From NCBI GenBank assembly GCA_024681875.1, contig JAILAA010000194.1, positions 1-22,809 of the forward strand: a DNA stretch of 22,809 nucleotides, read 5' to 3'. Both the position numbers and the translations under genes were made by a program. Shown piece after piece: positions 15,272 through 22,778 of this stretch (position 1 is the first letter of the stretch; each line of letters starts with the position of its first letter). The notes below the pieces were generated by a model. The model was not told the DNA's origin. It worked only from the letters and a program-made list of their open reading frames with translations, and did no database searches. Origin of the DNA: Prevotella sp. GTDB lineage: Bacteria > Bacteroidota > Bacteroidia > Bacteroidales > Bacteroidaceae.

Positions 15272-16585
15272 ATGGACAACAACGAGATATTAGATTTCGG
15301 TATACCCGAGGAGAAGCACAGCATCATCAAGGTCATCGGCGTAGGTGGCGGTGGCGGCAACGCTGTAAACCACATGTATCGCGAAGGCATCCATGACGTG
15401 ACCTTCGTAGTCTGTAACACCGACAACCAGGCACTTAACGACTCACCCGTACCCATCAAGCTGCAACTGGGACGCGAAGGACTCGGTGCAGGCAACAGGC
15501 CCTCCAAGGCCAAGGCCGCTGCCGAGGAAAGCCTGCAAGACATCCACAACATGTTGGACGACGGCACGCGCATGACCTTCATCACCGCCGGAATGGGCGG
15601 AGGCACGGGCACCGGTGCAGCACCCGTCATCGCAAAAGTGTCGAAGGACATGGGCATCCTGACCGTGGGCATCGTTACCATACCTTTCCGCTTCGAGGGC
15701 AACAAGAAGATTGACCAGGCACTGGACGGCGTAGAGGAAATGTCGAAGCACGTTGATGCCCTGCTGGTCATCAACAACGAGAGGCTGCGCGAGATCTACC
15801 CAGACCTCAGCTTCCTCGATGCCTTCGGAAAGGCAGACGACACGCTCAGCGTCGCCGCAAAGTCAATCGCCGAGATCATCACCCTGCACGGCACAGTCAA
15901 CCTCGACTTCAACGACGTGAAGACGGTGTTGCAGGACGGCGGTGTGGCCATCATGTCAACAGGCTACGGCGAAGGCGAAGACCGCGTGAAGAAAGCTATT
16001 GACGACGCCTTACATTCACCGCTGTTAAACGACAACGACATCTTCAACTCGAAAAAGATATTGCTGAACATCTCTTTCTCGCACCAAAAGGATTCGAAAG
16101 ACAACTTTATGATGGAGGAGATGAACTACGTACACGAGTTCATGGAGAAGTTCGGCGACTTCGAAATCAAGTGGGGCGTAGCCATCGACCCCGACTTAGG
16201 CAAGAAGGTGAAGGTTACCATCCTGGCCACAGGCTTCGGTATGCAGAACGTGGACGGCATGGAGGAGCGTATGCTGAAACTGCAGTCGAAGGAGGAAGCC
16301 AGCCGACTGGCTGAGGAGCAGGAGCGTGCTGCCAAGCGCGACGACCGCCGACAGCACTATTACGGCGTTGGCAATGCGAAAGCCACCTACAAGCGCCGCC
16401 CCAACATCTACATCTTCAGTGCTGACGACCTTGACAACGACGATGTCATCTCTGCAGTGGAGCAGACGCCCACCTACAGTCGTAGCCGTGAAGTGCTCAA
16501 CAGCATCGGCAACCAGAACAATGCACCGGAGCCACCCCACAACGACCAGCCCGAGGCCACCCAGAGCGTCATCACCTTTGTATAG
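15272..16585 (+). CDS. ftsZ: Cell division GTPase FtsZ
   Basis: This 437-residue tubulin homologue forms the Z ring. The GTP-binding signature GGGTGTG is at 109-115, with GVGGGGGNAVNHM (23-35) at the N-terminal nucleotide site, NTDNQAL (49-55), and the catalytic synergy loop NLDFND (210-215). After the core (to about 330) comes a charged linker (336-376). A conserved segment follows (about 377-404, NIYIFSADDLDNDDV then TPTYSR), and then about 33 further polar residues to the end. It is the last gene of the dcw operon and is followed by a strong terminator. Confidence 0.97.
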   Translation: MDNNEILDFGIPEEKHSIIKVIGVGGGGGNAVNHMYREGIHDVTFVVCNTDNQALNDSPVPIKLQLGREGLGAGNRPSKAKAAAEESLQDIHNMLDDGTRMTFITAGMGGGTGTGAAPVIAKVSKDMGILTVGIVTIPFRFEGNKKIDQALDGVEEMSKHVDALLVINNERLREIYPDLSFLDAFGKADDTLSVAAKSIAEIITLHGTVNLDFNDVKTVLQDGGVAIMSTGYGEGEDRVKKAIDDALHSPLLNDNDIFNSKKILLNISFSHQKDSKDNFMMEEMNYVHEFMEKFGDFEIKWGVAIDPDLGKKVKVTILATGFGMQNVDGMEERMLKLQSKEEASRLAEEQERAAKRDDRRQHYYGVGNAKATYKRRPNIYIFSADDLDNDDVISAVEQTPTYSRSREVLNSIGNQNNAPEPPHNDQPEATQSVITFV

Positions 16586-16625
16586 GTAAAACCAGCCTAT
16601 CCTACCACGCAAGTAGCGCAGTGGG

Positions 16626-16687
16626 AAAAGAAAGGCAGATTTTGAAAAACCTGCATAGGCCTTTCAAAATCTGCCTTTCTTTTTTTA
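16626..16687 (+). terminator. Strong rho-independent terminator closing the dcw operon
   Basis: Arms 16630-16647 and 16662-16679 are perfectly complementary over 18 bp and can extend through A 16626-16629 with T 16680-16683. The loop is 14 nt, and the T run goes to 16686. It lies 40 bases after the ftsZ stop. Confidence 0.92.
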
Positions 16688-16730
16688 TGTTCCTAAATTC
16701 GACACTTTTCCATAAAAATACTAAAAAAAA

Positions 16731-16761
16731 TTGGCTGTTCCATTTTTTTTTACTAATTTAG
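16731..16761 (+). promoter_or_regulatory. Candidate promoter of the mannose-1-phosphate guanylyltransferase gene
   Basis: ATTGG at 16730-16734 and TAATTTAG at 16754-16761 approximate the Bacteroidetes -33 TTTG and -7 TAnnTTTG, with about 20 nt between them. Each has one mismatch. A terminator just upstream makes a promoter here necessary. Confidence 0.5.
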
Positions 16762-16784
16762 CCACGTCTAAAAAACCTAATCTA

Positions 16785-17882
16785 ATGGAAATTGAAAAAC
16801 GCCAAGATAATTATTGTGTCATTTTGGCAGGAGGCCACGGACGCCGCCTATGGCCCAGCAGCCGCAAAGCCTGCCCCAAGCAGTTTGTAGATTTCTTCGG
16901 TACTGGACGAACACAGCTTCAGTCCACCTTCGACCGCATGGTGCGCATCATCCCCAGGGAAAACATCTTCGTCACCACGCGCCGTCGCTACCTCGCCCTG
17001 ACCAAGGAGCAACTGCCCGAATTGCCCGAAGAAAACATCCTGGCCGAGCCCGTCAACCGCAACACAGCACCTTCAGTGGCGTGGGCCGGTGTGCGCATCC
17101 ATCGTCTCTGCGCCGATGCCCGCATCATCGTCGTGCCCTCTGACCAGTGCATCATCAACGAAGACAACTTCAATCAGTGCGTGCTCCGCGGACTGGACTT
17201 CGTGGCTGCCAACAACATCATCCTGACCATGGGCATACGGCCTACGCGCCCTGAGCCCGGATACGGCTACATACAGATGGGGGAGCCTACACCGACAGAA
17301 GGCATCAGCAAGGTGCAGTCGTTCACGGAGAAGCCAGAGCGCGAGTTTGCGCGCCTATTCATGGACAGCGGCGAGTTTCTCTGGAATACGGGCATGTTCC
17401 TTGCCAACATCAGCTACTTGCGCGAATTCTTCCTCAACACCATACAGGACATCAGCTCCAGACTGGCACCAGTAAAGGACATGAATTCGCTGGACGACGA
17501 GCTAAACTACGTTCAGGTACATTTTCCCGCCTACCCCAACCTGTCGATGGACAAGGCCTCGCTTGAAATGTCGGACAACGCCTACGTCATGTGCTGCAAT
17601 TTCGGATGGGCCGATGTAGGCACCTGGCACTCCATCTATGAGTTCCGCCAGCGCAAAGAAGGCGACAACGTCATCATAGACTCGGAAGTAATGATAGAGA
17701 ACTGCACTGACAACATCATCAAGCTGCCCCGCGGACGCATCGGCGTCATCAACGGCCTTGACGGCTATATAGTGGCCGAGCAAGGCAACGTGCTGCTCAT
17801 CTGCAAGAAAGGCGACTCATCTTCTCTTATTCGCAAATACGTCAATGAGATAGGCATCCGCTACGGAGAGGAATTTACCTAA
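16785..17882 (+). CDS. manC: Mannose-1-phosphate guanylyltransferase
   Basis: This 365-residue nucleotidyltransferase makes GDP-mannose from GTP and mannose-1-phosphate, feeding fucose, mannose or other GDP-sugars into surface polysaccharides. The signature GGxGxRLWP (16-24, with SSRKACPKQF after it), EPVNRNTAP (88-96), VPSD (117-120), FTEKP (180-184), WNTGMF (200-205) and FGWADVGTW (273-281) are all present. The length fits the single-domain type; the C-terminal isomerase domain of bifunctional AlgA/ManC is absent. I chose the ATG at 16785; the upstream extension would cross the promoter. The gene is monocistronic, between a terminator upstream and its own downstream. The symbol is by family; some would use manC, others cpsB. 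Confidence 0.9.
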   Translation: MEIEKRQDNYCVILAGGHGRRLWPSSRKACPKQFVDFFGTGRTQLQSTFDRMVRIIPRENIFVTTRRRYLALTKEQLPELPEENILAEPVNRNTAPSVAWAGVRIHRLCADARIIVVPSDQCIINEDNFNQCVLRGLDFVAANNIILTMGIRPTRPEPGYGYIQMGEPTPTEGISKVQSFTEKPEREFARLFMDSGEFLWNTGMFLANISYLREFFLNTIQDISSRLAPVKDMNSLDDELNYVQVHFPAYPNLSMDKASLEMSDNAYVMCCNFGWADVGTWHSIYEFRQRKEGDNVIIDSEVMIENCTDNIIKLPRGRIGVINGLDGYIVAEQGNVLLICKKGDSSSLIRKYVNEIGIRYGEEFT

Positions 17883-17898
17883 TTCACCTAATCATCCT

Positions 17899-17936
17899 AA
17901 AAGCAAAAGATTTAGAGAAAATCTTTTGCTTTTCGC
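17899..17936 (+). terminator. Rho-independent terminator after manC
   Basis: Arms 17899-17913 and 17919-17933 form a 15-bp perfect AT-rich stem (AAAAGCAAAAGATTT with AAATCTTTTGCTTTT) and an AGAGA loop. The T tract is interrupted (TTTTCGCTTTC). The right arm contains the -33 TTTG of the next promoter. Confidence 0.7.
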
Positions 17937-17955
17937 TTTCTTATTCGTACCTTTG
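17925..17955 (+). promoter_or_regulatory. Consensus Bacteroidetes promoter of the ABC transporter gene
   Basis: TTTG (17925-17928), 19 nt, then TACCTTTG (17948-17955) matches the Bacteroidetes consensus exactly. The start codon at 17974 is only about 18 nt after the -7 box, so the leader is very short. Confidence 0.85.
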
Positions 17956-17973
17956 CAGGTCAAAAGCAATCAC

Positions 17974-19821
17974 ATGAAGGAATTCCTGCAAGTCTTGAGG
18001 CGCTTTGTGCCGCCTTACAAAAAATACCTGGCCGCCTCGATAGGCTTTAATATCCTGTCGGCCCTGCTCAACATCTTTTCGTTTGCAGCACTCATCCCCA
18101 TCCTGCAAATCATCTTCCAGACAGGGGATGCCGAGGCCGCCACAGAATGGATGCCCTGGGACTGGAGCAATGTACAGGATGTGGTGATGAATAACCTCAA
18201 CTACACTGTCAACAGTCTTATCGCCAACTATGGCCAGACCACGACATTATTATTCATCGGTCTCTTCCTGGCAGTAACCACAGCTCTGAAGACTGGCTCC
18301 TACTTCCTTTCCTCAGCCACGATCATTCCCATCCGCACAGGTGTGGTGCGCGACATACGCAACCAGCTCTACTGCAAAATCACATCGCTGCCCCTGGGCT
18401 TCTTCAGCGAAGAAAGGAAAGGAGACATCATCGCGCGTATGAGCGGCGACGTGCAGGAGGTGGAATCGAGCATCATGTCGTCGCTCGACATGCTGTTCAA
18501 GAATCCCATCCTCATCATCATCTATTTCTCCACACTGCTCTTCATTTCATGGCAGCTCACGCTGTTCACCGTTTTCTTCGTCCCGCTTTTCGGCTGGTTC
18601 ATGGGCATTGTAGGCCGCAAGCTGAAAAAACGAAGCATTGCTGCACAGGCACTGTGGAGCGACACGATGAGTCAGGTAGAAGAGACCTTGGGCGGCCTGC
18701 GCATCATCAAGGCTTTCTGCGCAGAGCAGACCATGAACGAGCGTTTCGACCGCGTTAACTCGCATTACCGCAACGACATCATGCGCGTCAACACGCGCCA
18801 GGCCATGGCCCACCCGATGAGCGAGTTCCTCGGCACGGTAATGATTATCATCGTACTGTGGTTCGGGGGCATACTCGTACTCAACGGCCATGCTCTCACG
18901 GGGCCTGCGTTCATTTATTATATGGTCATCCTCTACAGCATCATACAGCCTTTGAAGGATTTCTCAAGAGCCGGATACAACATTCCCAAAGGACTGGCCT
19001 CCATGGAGCGCATTGATAAAATCCTGAAAGCCGAGAACAACATCAAAGAACCTGCAAATCCACAGCATCTTGCCTCGTTTGAGCACCAGATAGAATTCAG
19101 GAACGTATCGTTCAGATATGGCGAGCAGTGGGTATTGAAGGACATCAACCTGGTCATCCCGAAAGGCAAGACAATAGCACTGGTAGGCCAGAGCGGCGGC
19201 GGCAAGTCTACGCTGGTCGACCTCATACCGCGCTACTACGACGTACAGGAGGGCGAGGTGCTCATCGACGGCATCAACGTCAAGGACTTAGGGCTGCATA
19301 ATCTGCGCGGCCTTATCGGCAACGTCAACCAGGAAGCCATTCTCTTCAACGACTCGTTCAAAAACAACATCGCCTTTGGCAGCCCAGAAGTCTCAGTAAA
19401 CTCAGAAGCCCCAGACAGCAAAATCATTGAAGCTGCCAAGATAGCCAACGCCTACGACTTCATCATGGCCTCCGAGCACGGCTTTGACACAAACATCGGC
19501 GACCGCGGCGGACGTCTCTCAGGCGGTCAGCGCCAGCGCGTCTCCATAGCACGTGCCATCCTCAAGAATCCGCCCATCCTCATCCTCGACGAGGCCACCT
19601 CGGCCCTCGACACCGAGAGTGAGCGACTAGTGCAGCAGGCTCTGGAGCGACTGATGAAGACACGCACCACCGTAGCCATCGCCCACCGTCTGTCAACCAT
19701 CAAGAACGCCGACGAGATTTGCGTCTTGCACGAGGGACGCATTGTGGAGCGCGGCACACACGACGAGCTGATAGCACTCGACGGTTACTACAAGAAGCTG
19801 CACGACATGCAGCAGGTATAA
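17974..19821 (+). CDS. MsbA-like ABC exporter (fused permease and ATPase)
   Basis: This 615-residue half-transporter should work as a homodimer in the inner membrane. The N-terminal membrane domain has about six helices (roughly 18-340). The ATPase domain has Walker A GQSGGGKS (405-412), Q-loop near NQEAILFND (452-460), signature LSGGQ (515-519), Walker B ILILDE (535-540) and switch histidine H571. It is closest in style to the MsbA/lipid-flippase type, so export of lipid A core or a lipid-linked product is likely, but the substrate cannot be read from sequence. I chose the ATG at 17974 because the upstream frame runs through the promoter. The segment 470-484 in the ATPase domain carries a repeat-like insertion. 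The YitT-family gene follows after 48 bases. Confidence 0.92.
   Translation: MKEFLQVLRRFVPPYKKYLAASIGFNILSALLNIFSFAALIPILQIIFQTGDAEAATEWMPWDWSNVQDVVMNNLNYTVNSLIANYGQTTTLLFIGLFLAVTTALKTGSYFLSSATIIPIRTGVVRDIRNQLYCKITSLPLGFFSEERKGDIIARMSGDVQEVESSIMSSLDMLFKNPILIIIYFSTLLFISWQLTLFTVFFVPLFGWFMGIVGRKLKKRSIAAQALWSDTMSQVEETLGGLRIIKAFCAEQTMNERFDRVNSHYRNDIMRVNTRQAMAHPMSEFLGTVMIIIVLWFGGILVLNGHALTGPAFIYYMVILYSIIQPLKDFSRAGYNIPKGLASMERIDKILKAENNIKEPANPQHLASFEHQIEFRNVSFRYGEQWVLKDINLVIPKGKTIALVGQSGGGKSTLVDLIPRYYDVQEGEVLIDGINVKDLGLHNLRGLIGNVNQEAILFNDSFKNNIAFGSPEVSVNSEAPDSKIIEAAKIANAYDFIMASEHGFDTNIGDRGGRLSGGQRQRVSIARAILKNPPILILDEATSALDTESERLVQQALERLMKTRTTVAIAHRLSTIKNADEICVLHEGRIVERGTHDELIALDGYYKKLHDMQQV
19401..19415 (+). 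repeat. 15-bp repeat inside the ABC ATPase domain
   Basis: CTCAGAAGCCCCAGA here matches CTCAGTAGCCCCAGA at 19849-19863 in 14 of 15 bases. Another CTCAGTA lies just upstream (19392-19398). It codes for part of a variable loop (about residues 474-482). Confidence 0.55.
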
Positions 19822-19830
19822 AACAATAGC

Positions 19831-19863
19831 CTCAGTAGCCCCATTATTCTCAGTAGCCCCAGA
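19831..19863. repeat. 18-bp period direct repeat between the ABC and YitT-family genes
   Basis: CTCAGTAGCCCCA occurs at 19831-19843 and 19849-19861. No promoter-like or terminator-like sequence is seen in this 48-base spacer, so the two genes are probably co-transcribed. Confidence 0.75.
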
Positions 19864-19869
19864 TAAGAA

Positions 19870-20763
19870 ATGAAAAGAGAAAACAAAGCAATAGTCTGGT
19901 CGGAGACAAAAGACTATGTGATGATTACCATCGCCATGCTCTCCTACTGCATCGGATGGGCCGTCTTCCTGCTTCCCAACAACATCACTACGGGCGGTGT
20001 AGCCGGTGTAACGAGCATCTTGTATTGGGCTACAGGCATACCTGTGCAGCTCTCCTATTTCGTTATCAACGCAGTGCTGCTGCTCATAGCGCTCAGGATT
20101 CTGGGGTTGCGTTTCTGTCTGAAAACCATCTTCGCAGTCATTGTGCTGACAGTAGCCGTAGGCGTGGCTACAGAGAACTACAAGGCGCACCTGTTGGCCG
20201 ACCAGCCGTTTATGGCAGCCATCATCGGTGCCGTATTCTGCGGATGCGGCGTAGGCCTCGGCCTGTCGAACAACGGCTCGACAGGCGGTACTGACATCAT
20301 CGCCGCCATCGTCAACAAATACCGCGACATCTCGCTGGGCCGCGTCATTCTTATCTGTGACGTCATCATCATCTCCAGCTCCTATTTCGTACTGAAGGAC
20401 TGGGAGAAGGTCATCTACGGCTACGTCGTGCTCTACGTCACCGCCTTCTGTATTGATCAGGTGGTGAACTCCATGCGCCGAAGCGTACAATTCTTCATCA
20501 TCAGCGACAAGTATCAGGAGATAGGCCAGCGCATCAACAAGGAGCCACATCGCGGCTGCACCGTCATCGATGCCCACGGCTTCTATTCCGGCAAGGAAGT
20601 AAAGATGCTCTTCGTGCTGGCCAAGCGCCGCCAGAGCGACGTCATCTTCCGCATCATCAACGAGATCGACCCCTCAGCCTTCGTCTCGCAAAGCGCAGTC
20701 ATCGGCGTCTACGGCGAAGGCTTCGACCGCTTCAAGGTGCGCCGCCAGAAATCGAAAGCATAG
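19870..20763 (+). CDS. YitT family membrane protein (DUF161 plus DUF2179)
   Basis: This 297-residue protein has about five to six membrane segments between residues 15 and 205, including the family hallmarks PNNITTGGVAG (36-46) and LSNNGSTGGTDIIA (132-145). A soluble C-terminal DUF2179 domain follows (about 205-290, with HRGCTVIDAHGFYSGKEVKML). YitT-type proteins are widespread and their function is unknown; transport has been suggested but not shown. It lies 48 bases after the ABC exporter and ends at a bidirectional terminator, so the two probably form an operon. Confidence 0.9.
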   Translation: MKRENKAIVWSETKDYVMITIAMLSYCIGWAVFLLPNNITTGGVAGVTSILYWATGIPVQLSYFVINAVLLLIALRILGLRFCLKTIFAVIVLTVAVGVATENYKAHLLADQPFMAAIIGAVFCGCGVGLGLSNNGSTGGTDIIAAIVNKYRDISLGRVILICDVIIISSSYFVLKDWEKVIYGYVVLYVTAFCIDQVVNSMRRSVQFFIISDKYQEIGQRINKEPHRGCTVIDAHGFYSGKEVKMLFVLAKRRQSDVIFRIINEIDPSAFVSQSAVIGVYGEGFDRFKVRRQKSKA

Positions 20764-20772
20764 GTAAAAAAG

Positions 20773-20797
20773 AAAGCCCCCGGTCGGGGGCTTTTTT
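20773..20797. terminator. Bidirectional terminator between convergent genes
   Basis: AAAGCCCCC (20773-20781), GGTC loop, GGGGGCTTT (20786-20794) and a T run to 20797; an A-rich run on the left serves the minus strand. It ends the YitT-family transcript and the 5'-nucleotidase transcript. The T run touches the stop codon (20797-20799) of the minus-strand gene. Confidence 0.92.
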
Positions 20798-21636
20798 CAG
20801 CGCTTGTTGAACGTCAGCTGCAGCTTGCCGATGAAGGCACCGTGCTTGCCGTTCTGGTCAACGGGCACTGCGCGGCCGCTCTGGTCTTTGACGTACTCCA
20901 GGTTTTGCAAATAGGTATGGCTGTGACCACCCAGCACGAGGTCGATGCCCTGCGTGCCCTCGATGACACGCTCGTCAGGGCAGTCACCCTTCGCCCAGCC
21001 TAAGTGGCTCAGACAAATGACGTAGTCGCATTTCTTCTTGTTCTTCAGCAGATTCACCATCTCCTGTGCCTTGGCAATGGGATCAAGATAGACCAGCGGG
21101 CCGTAGTTCTTGGTGAACACCAAACCATCGAGCTTCGGGCAGAGGGCGAAGACGCCAATCTTGATGCCTTTCCTTTTTATAATAATGTAGGGCTTGACAA
21201 TGTCCTTCAGCTCGGTGTCGCCGAAGTCATAGTTGGAGCAGACGATGGGGAAGTTGCACATCTTGAAGATGCGGATCATGTTCTCCAGTCCGAAGTCGAA
21301 CTCATGGTTGCCGATGGTGGCAGCATCATAGTGCATCTGATTCATCAGCCCCACCTCGACATCGCCCTTGAACATCGAGTAGTAGGCTGAGCCCTGCGAA
21401 AAGTCGCCGCTGTCGAAGAGCAGCAAGTCGGGGTCTATTTGGCGCTCCTGCTCTACCACGACCATGCGGCGCAGGAAACCACCGCGGTCGGCCAGCATTG
21501 TGTCAGCCAGATTCTTGTTCAGGGGCATCACGGTGGAATGTGTGTCGTTGGTATGCAGAATGGTAAGAGTCTTCTGCTTCTGTGCGCTGGCACTCAATGT
21601 GAGCAGCAGTGCTATGGCGGTGATAATATGCTTCAT
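20797..21636 (-). CDS. Secreted metallophosphatase, N-terminal half of a UshA-like 5'-nucleotidase
   Basis: This 279-residue protein has a signal peptide (about 1-18, cleavage after SASA) and the calcineurin-like metallophosphoesterase domain of the 5'-nucleotidase family. The metal and catalytic motifs are NDTHS (30-34), GGFLRR (52-57), DSGDFSQGS (75-83), GNHEFD (109-114), SHLG (210-213) and GGHSHT (236-241). It stops where UshA would continue into its substrate-binding domain; that domain is encoded by the gene immediately upstream on the same strand, 17 bases away. The likely role is hydrolysis of extracytoplasmic nucleotides or related phosphate esters. The substrate is not readable from sequence. 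Confidence 0.9.
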   Translation of the reverse strand: MKHIITAIALLLTLSASAQKQKTLTILHTNDTHSTVMPLNKNLADTMLADRGGFLRRMVVVEQERQIDPDLLLFDSGDFSQGSAYYSMFKGDVEVGLMNQMHYDAATIGNHEFDFGLENMIRIFKMCNFPIVCSNYDFGDTELKDIVKPYIIIKRKGIKIGVFALCPKLDGLVFTKNYGPLVYLDPIAKAQEMVNLLKNKKKCDYVICLSHLGWAKGDCPDERVIEGTQGIDLVLGGHSHTYLQNLEYVKDQSGRAVPVDQNGKHGAFIGKLQLTFNKR

Positions 21637-21672
21637 TGTTTAACGGTTATTGGTTATTGTTTAACGGTTATT
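21635..21672. repeat. 17-bp direct repeat spanning the junction of the two 5'-nucleotidase genes
   Basis: ATTGTTTAACGGTTATT occurs at 21635-21651 and 21656-21672, a 21-bp period with perfect identity. On the minus strand one copy touches the stop of the upstream gene and the other the start codon of the downstream gene. Confidence 0.8.
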
Positions 21673-22421
21673 CTCCCTTCCACCTTGGCGTCTACCTCCT
21701 TGCCCTGCGCGTGCATGGCCTTGAAGTAGTTCATTATGAGGAAGCGCGAGTTGTCCTTATCTTCCTGTGGCGAAAGCAGGTTGGTGCCATCCTTGAAGGC
21801 CACCATGCCATCGTTGCCCTGAACGATGTAGTCGATGGTGACAGCGCGATACTGGCGCTGCGGGTCTATCTCCTCACCATTCAGCCGGGCCGAGACGAGC
21901 TTGCCATCCTTGGTAATGACCATCTGAACACCATGACTCACACCCTCGCCACCACGCTTGGCAATCTGTGCGAACAGCTCAAGCACCTTCTCACCCGTCA
22001 ACGTGATAAAGGCAATCTTGTTCTCAAAGGGAGCAATGTCGTTGATGTCGCCGTAGGTGACGACGCCCTTCGACAACGCAGCGCGAATGCCGCCGATATT
22101 ATAGACGCCGAAGTCGGGCGTCTCGCCGTAGCTCTGGCCTGCCCACACCATGATGTCGGCCAGAAGGTTGGAGATGGCGCTCTCAGGACGTTCCACAGCC
22201 ATATCACGTGCAGCGACGCCCATCACGGGGCTCATCACCTCATCCACCTGCGCCTTGAAGGGCGCCAAGAAAGCCGTGCCCTGCGCGTTGGGCTCATTGT
22301 CGAAGCGATTGTTGATCAGGATTCTTGAGCGCTCCACACCTGCTATTTGATAATGCGTAGTGCAGCCCACGACCATCGCTGCGACGGCTATGAGGGCAAA
22401 GATTCGTATGGATATTTTCAT
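21654..22421 (-). CDS. Lipoprotein with 5'-nucleotidase C-terminal domain
   Basis: This 255-residue protein has a lipoprotein signal ending in VVGC (C20 is the predicted lipidated cysteine). A domain of the 5'-nucleotidase C-terminal family follows: RPESAISNLLADIM (78-91), YNIGGIR (107-113), DINDIAPFENKI (125-136) and a QGNDGM segment (201-206) in place of the more usual GGDG. In UshA this domain binds the nucleoside. Here it is a separate membrane-anchored protein with no phosphatase motifs of its own, presumably acting with the metallophosphatase encoded next. The gene is first in the minus-strand operon, behind a consensus promoter. Confidence 0.88.
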   Translation of the reverse strand: MKISIRIFALIAVAAMVVGCTTHYQIAGVERSRILINNRFDNEPNAQGTAFLAPFKAQVDEVMSPVMGVAARDMAVERPESAISNLLADIMVWAGQSYGETPDFGVYNIGGIRAALSKGVVTYGDINDIAPFENKIAFITLTGEKVLELFAQIAKRGGEGVSHGVQMVITKDGKLVSARLNGEEIDPQRQYRAVTIDYIVQGNDGMVAFKDGTNLLSPQEDKDNSRFLIMNYFKAMHAQGKEVDAKVEGRITVKQ

Positions 22422-22443
22422 GTCATTTTAGGTTTTTCCTCTG

Positions 22444-22474
22444 CAAAAATACAAAATAATCCTGACGTGGCAAA
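22444..22474 (-). promoter_or_regulatory. Consensus Bacteroidetes promoter of the 5'-nucleotidase operon
   Basis: On the minus strand TTTG (22474-22471), 19 nt, then TATTTTTG (22451-22444) matches TTTG-N19-TAnnTTTG exactly. The leader to the ATG at 22421 is only about 16-20 nt. Confidence 0.85.
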
Positions 22475-22743
22475 GCAATTTTAGAAGATTAACGCAAATC
22501 GGCCTTAAAATAAGGGCAATACGATGAAGAATGGGGAATATTGAAAAATGGCAGTATGCAAATTTGGGAGGATTGATGAAAGAGTTAGGTTGCCAAATCG
22601 TAACCCGTTTACGACCTCGTTGACAGTTAAACTTTTCTAAATCCAAAGGGTGTAAAATCGCAGAATGGCGCACTTCACTCCGATTGGTTTTCAATGACAC
22701 GAACTGCATAGTTTTGCCGAAAAAGCGATTCGAAAATTGGTAT
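22475..22743. other. Intergenic region between divergent genes, no gene supported
   Basis: The only open frame of note (minus strand, about 93 codons) is leucine/isoleucine-rich without a recognisable domain and overlaps the 5'-nucleotidase promoter, so I do not call it. The region holds an inverted repeat TCGTAA (22598-22603), CCCGT, TTACGA (22609-22614), which could be a protein-binding site. If the gene at the right edge is an element-borne integrase, an attachment site would be expected in this stretch or just beyond; I cannot identify one without the other junction. Confidence 0.4.
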
Positions 22744-22751
22744 TATCTTTG
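22744..22751 (+). promoter_or_regulatory. -7 element of the integrase promoter
   Basis: TATCTTTG matches TAnnTTTG and lies 27 bases before the ATG. No clear TTTG is found at the expected -33 position; the nearest (22712-22715) is about 28 nt away. Confidence 0.55.
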
Positions 22752-22778
22752 CAGCCCGAATTAAAAAAGGATTGAAGT

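Noticed and set aside
19693..20577. Long minus-strand open frame (294 codons) opposite the YitT-family gene, and a 325-codon one opposite murD/ftsW (8288-9265)
   Set aside because: Both lie antisense to well-conserved genes. Such shadow frames arise from the GC-rich third positions; the products show no domain.
21636..22328. 230-codon plus-strand frame opposite the 5'-nucleotidase lipoprotein gene
   Set aside because: The minus strand has a signal peptide, lipobox and family motifs; the plus frame has no promoter or domain.
22428..22709. 93-codon minus-strand frame upstream of the 5'-nucleotidase operon
   Set aside because: It overlaps the consensus promoter at 22444-22474, has atypical codon content and no domain. 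It may be part of a dispersed intergenic sequence.
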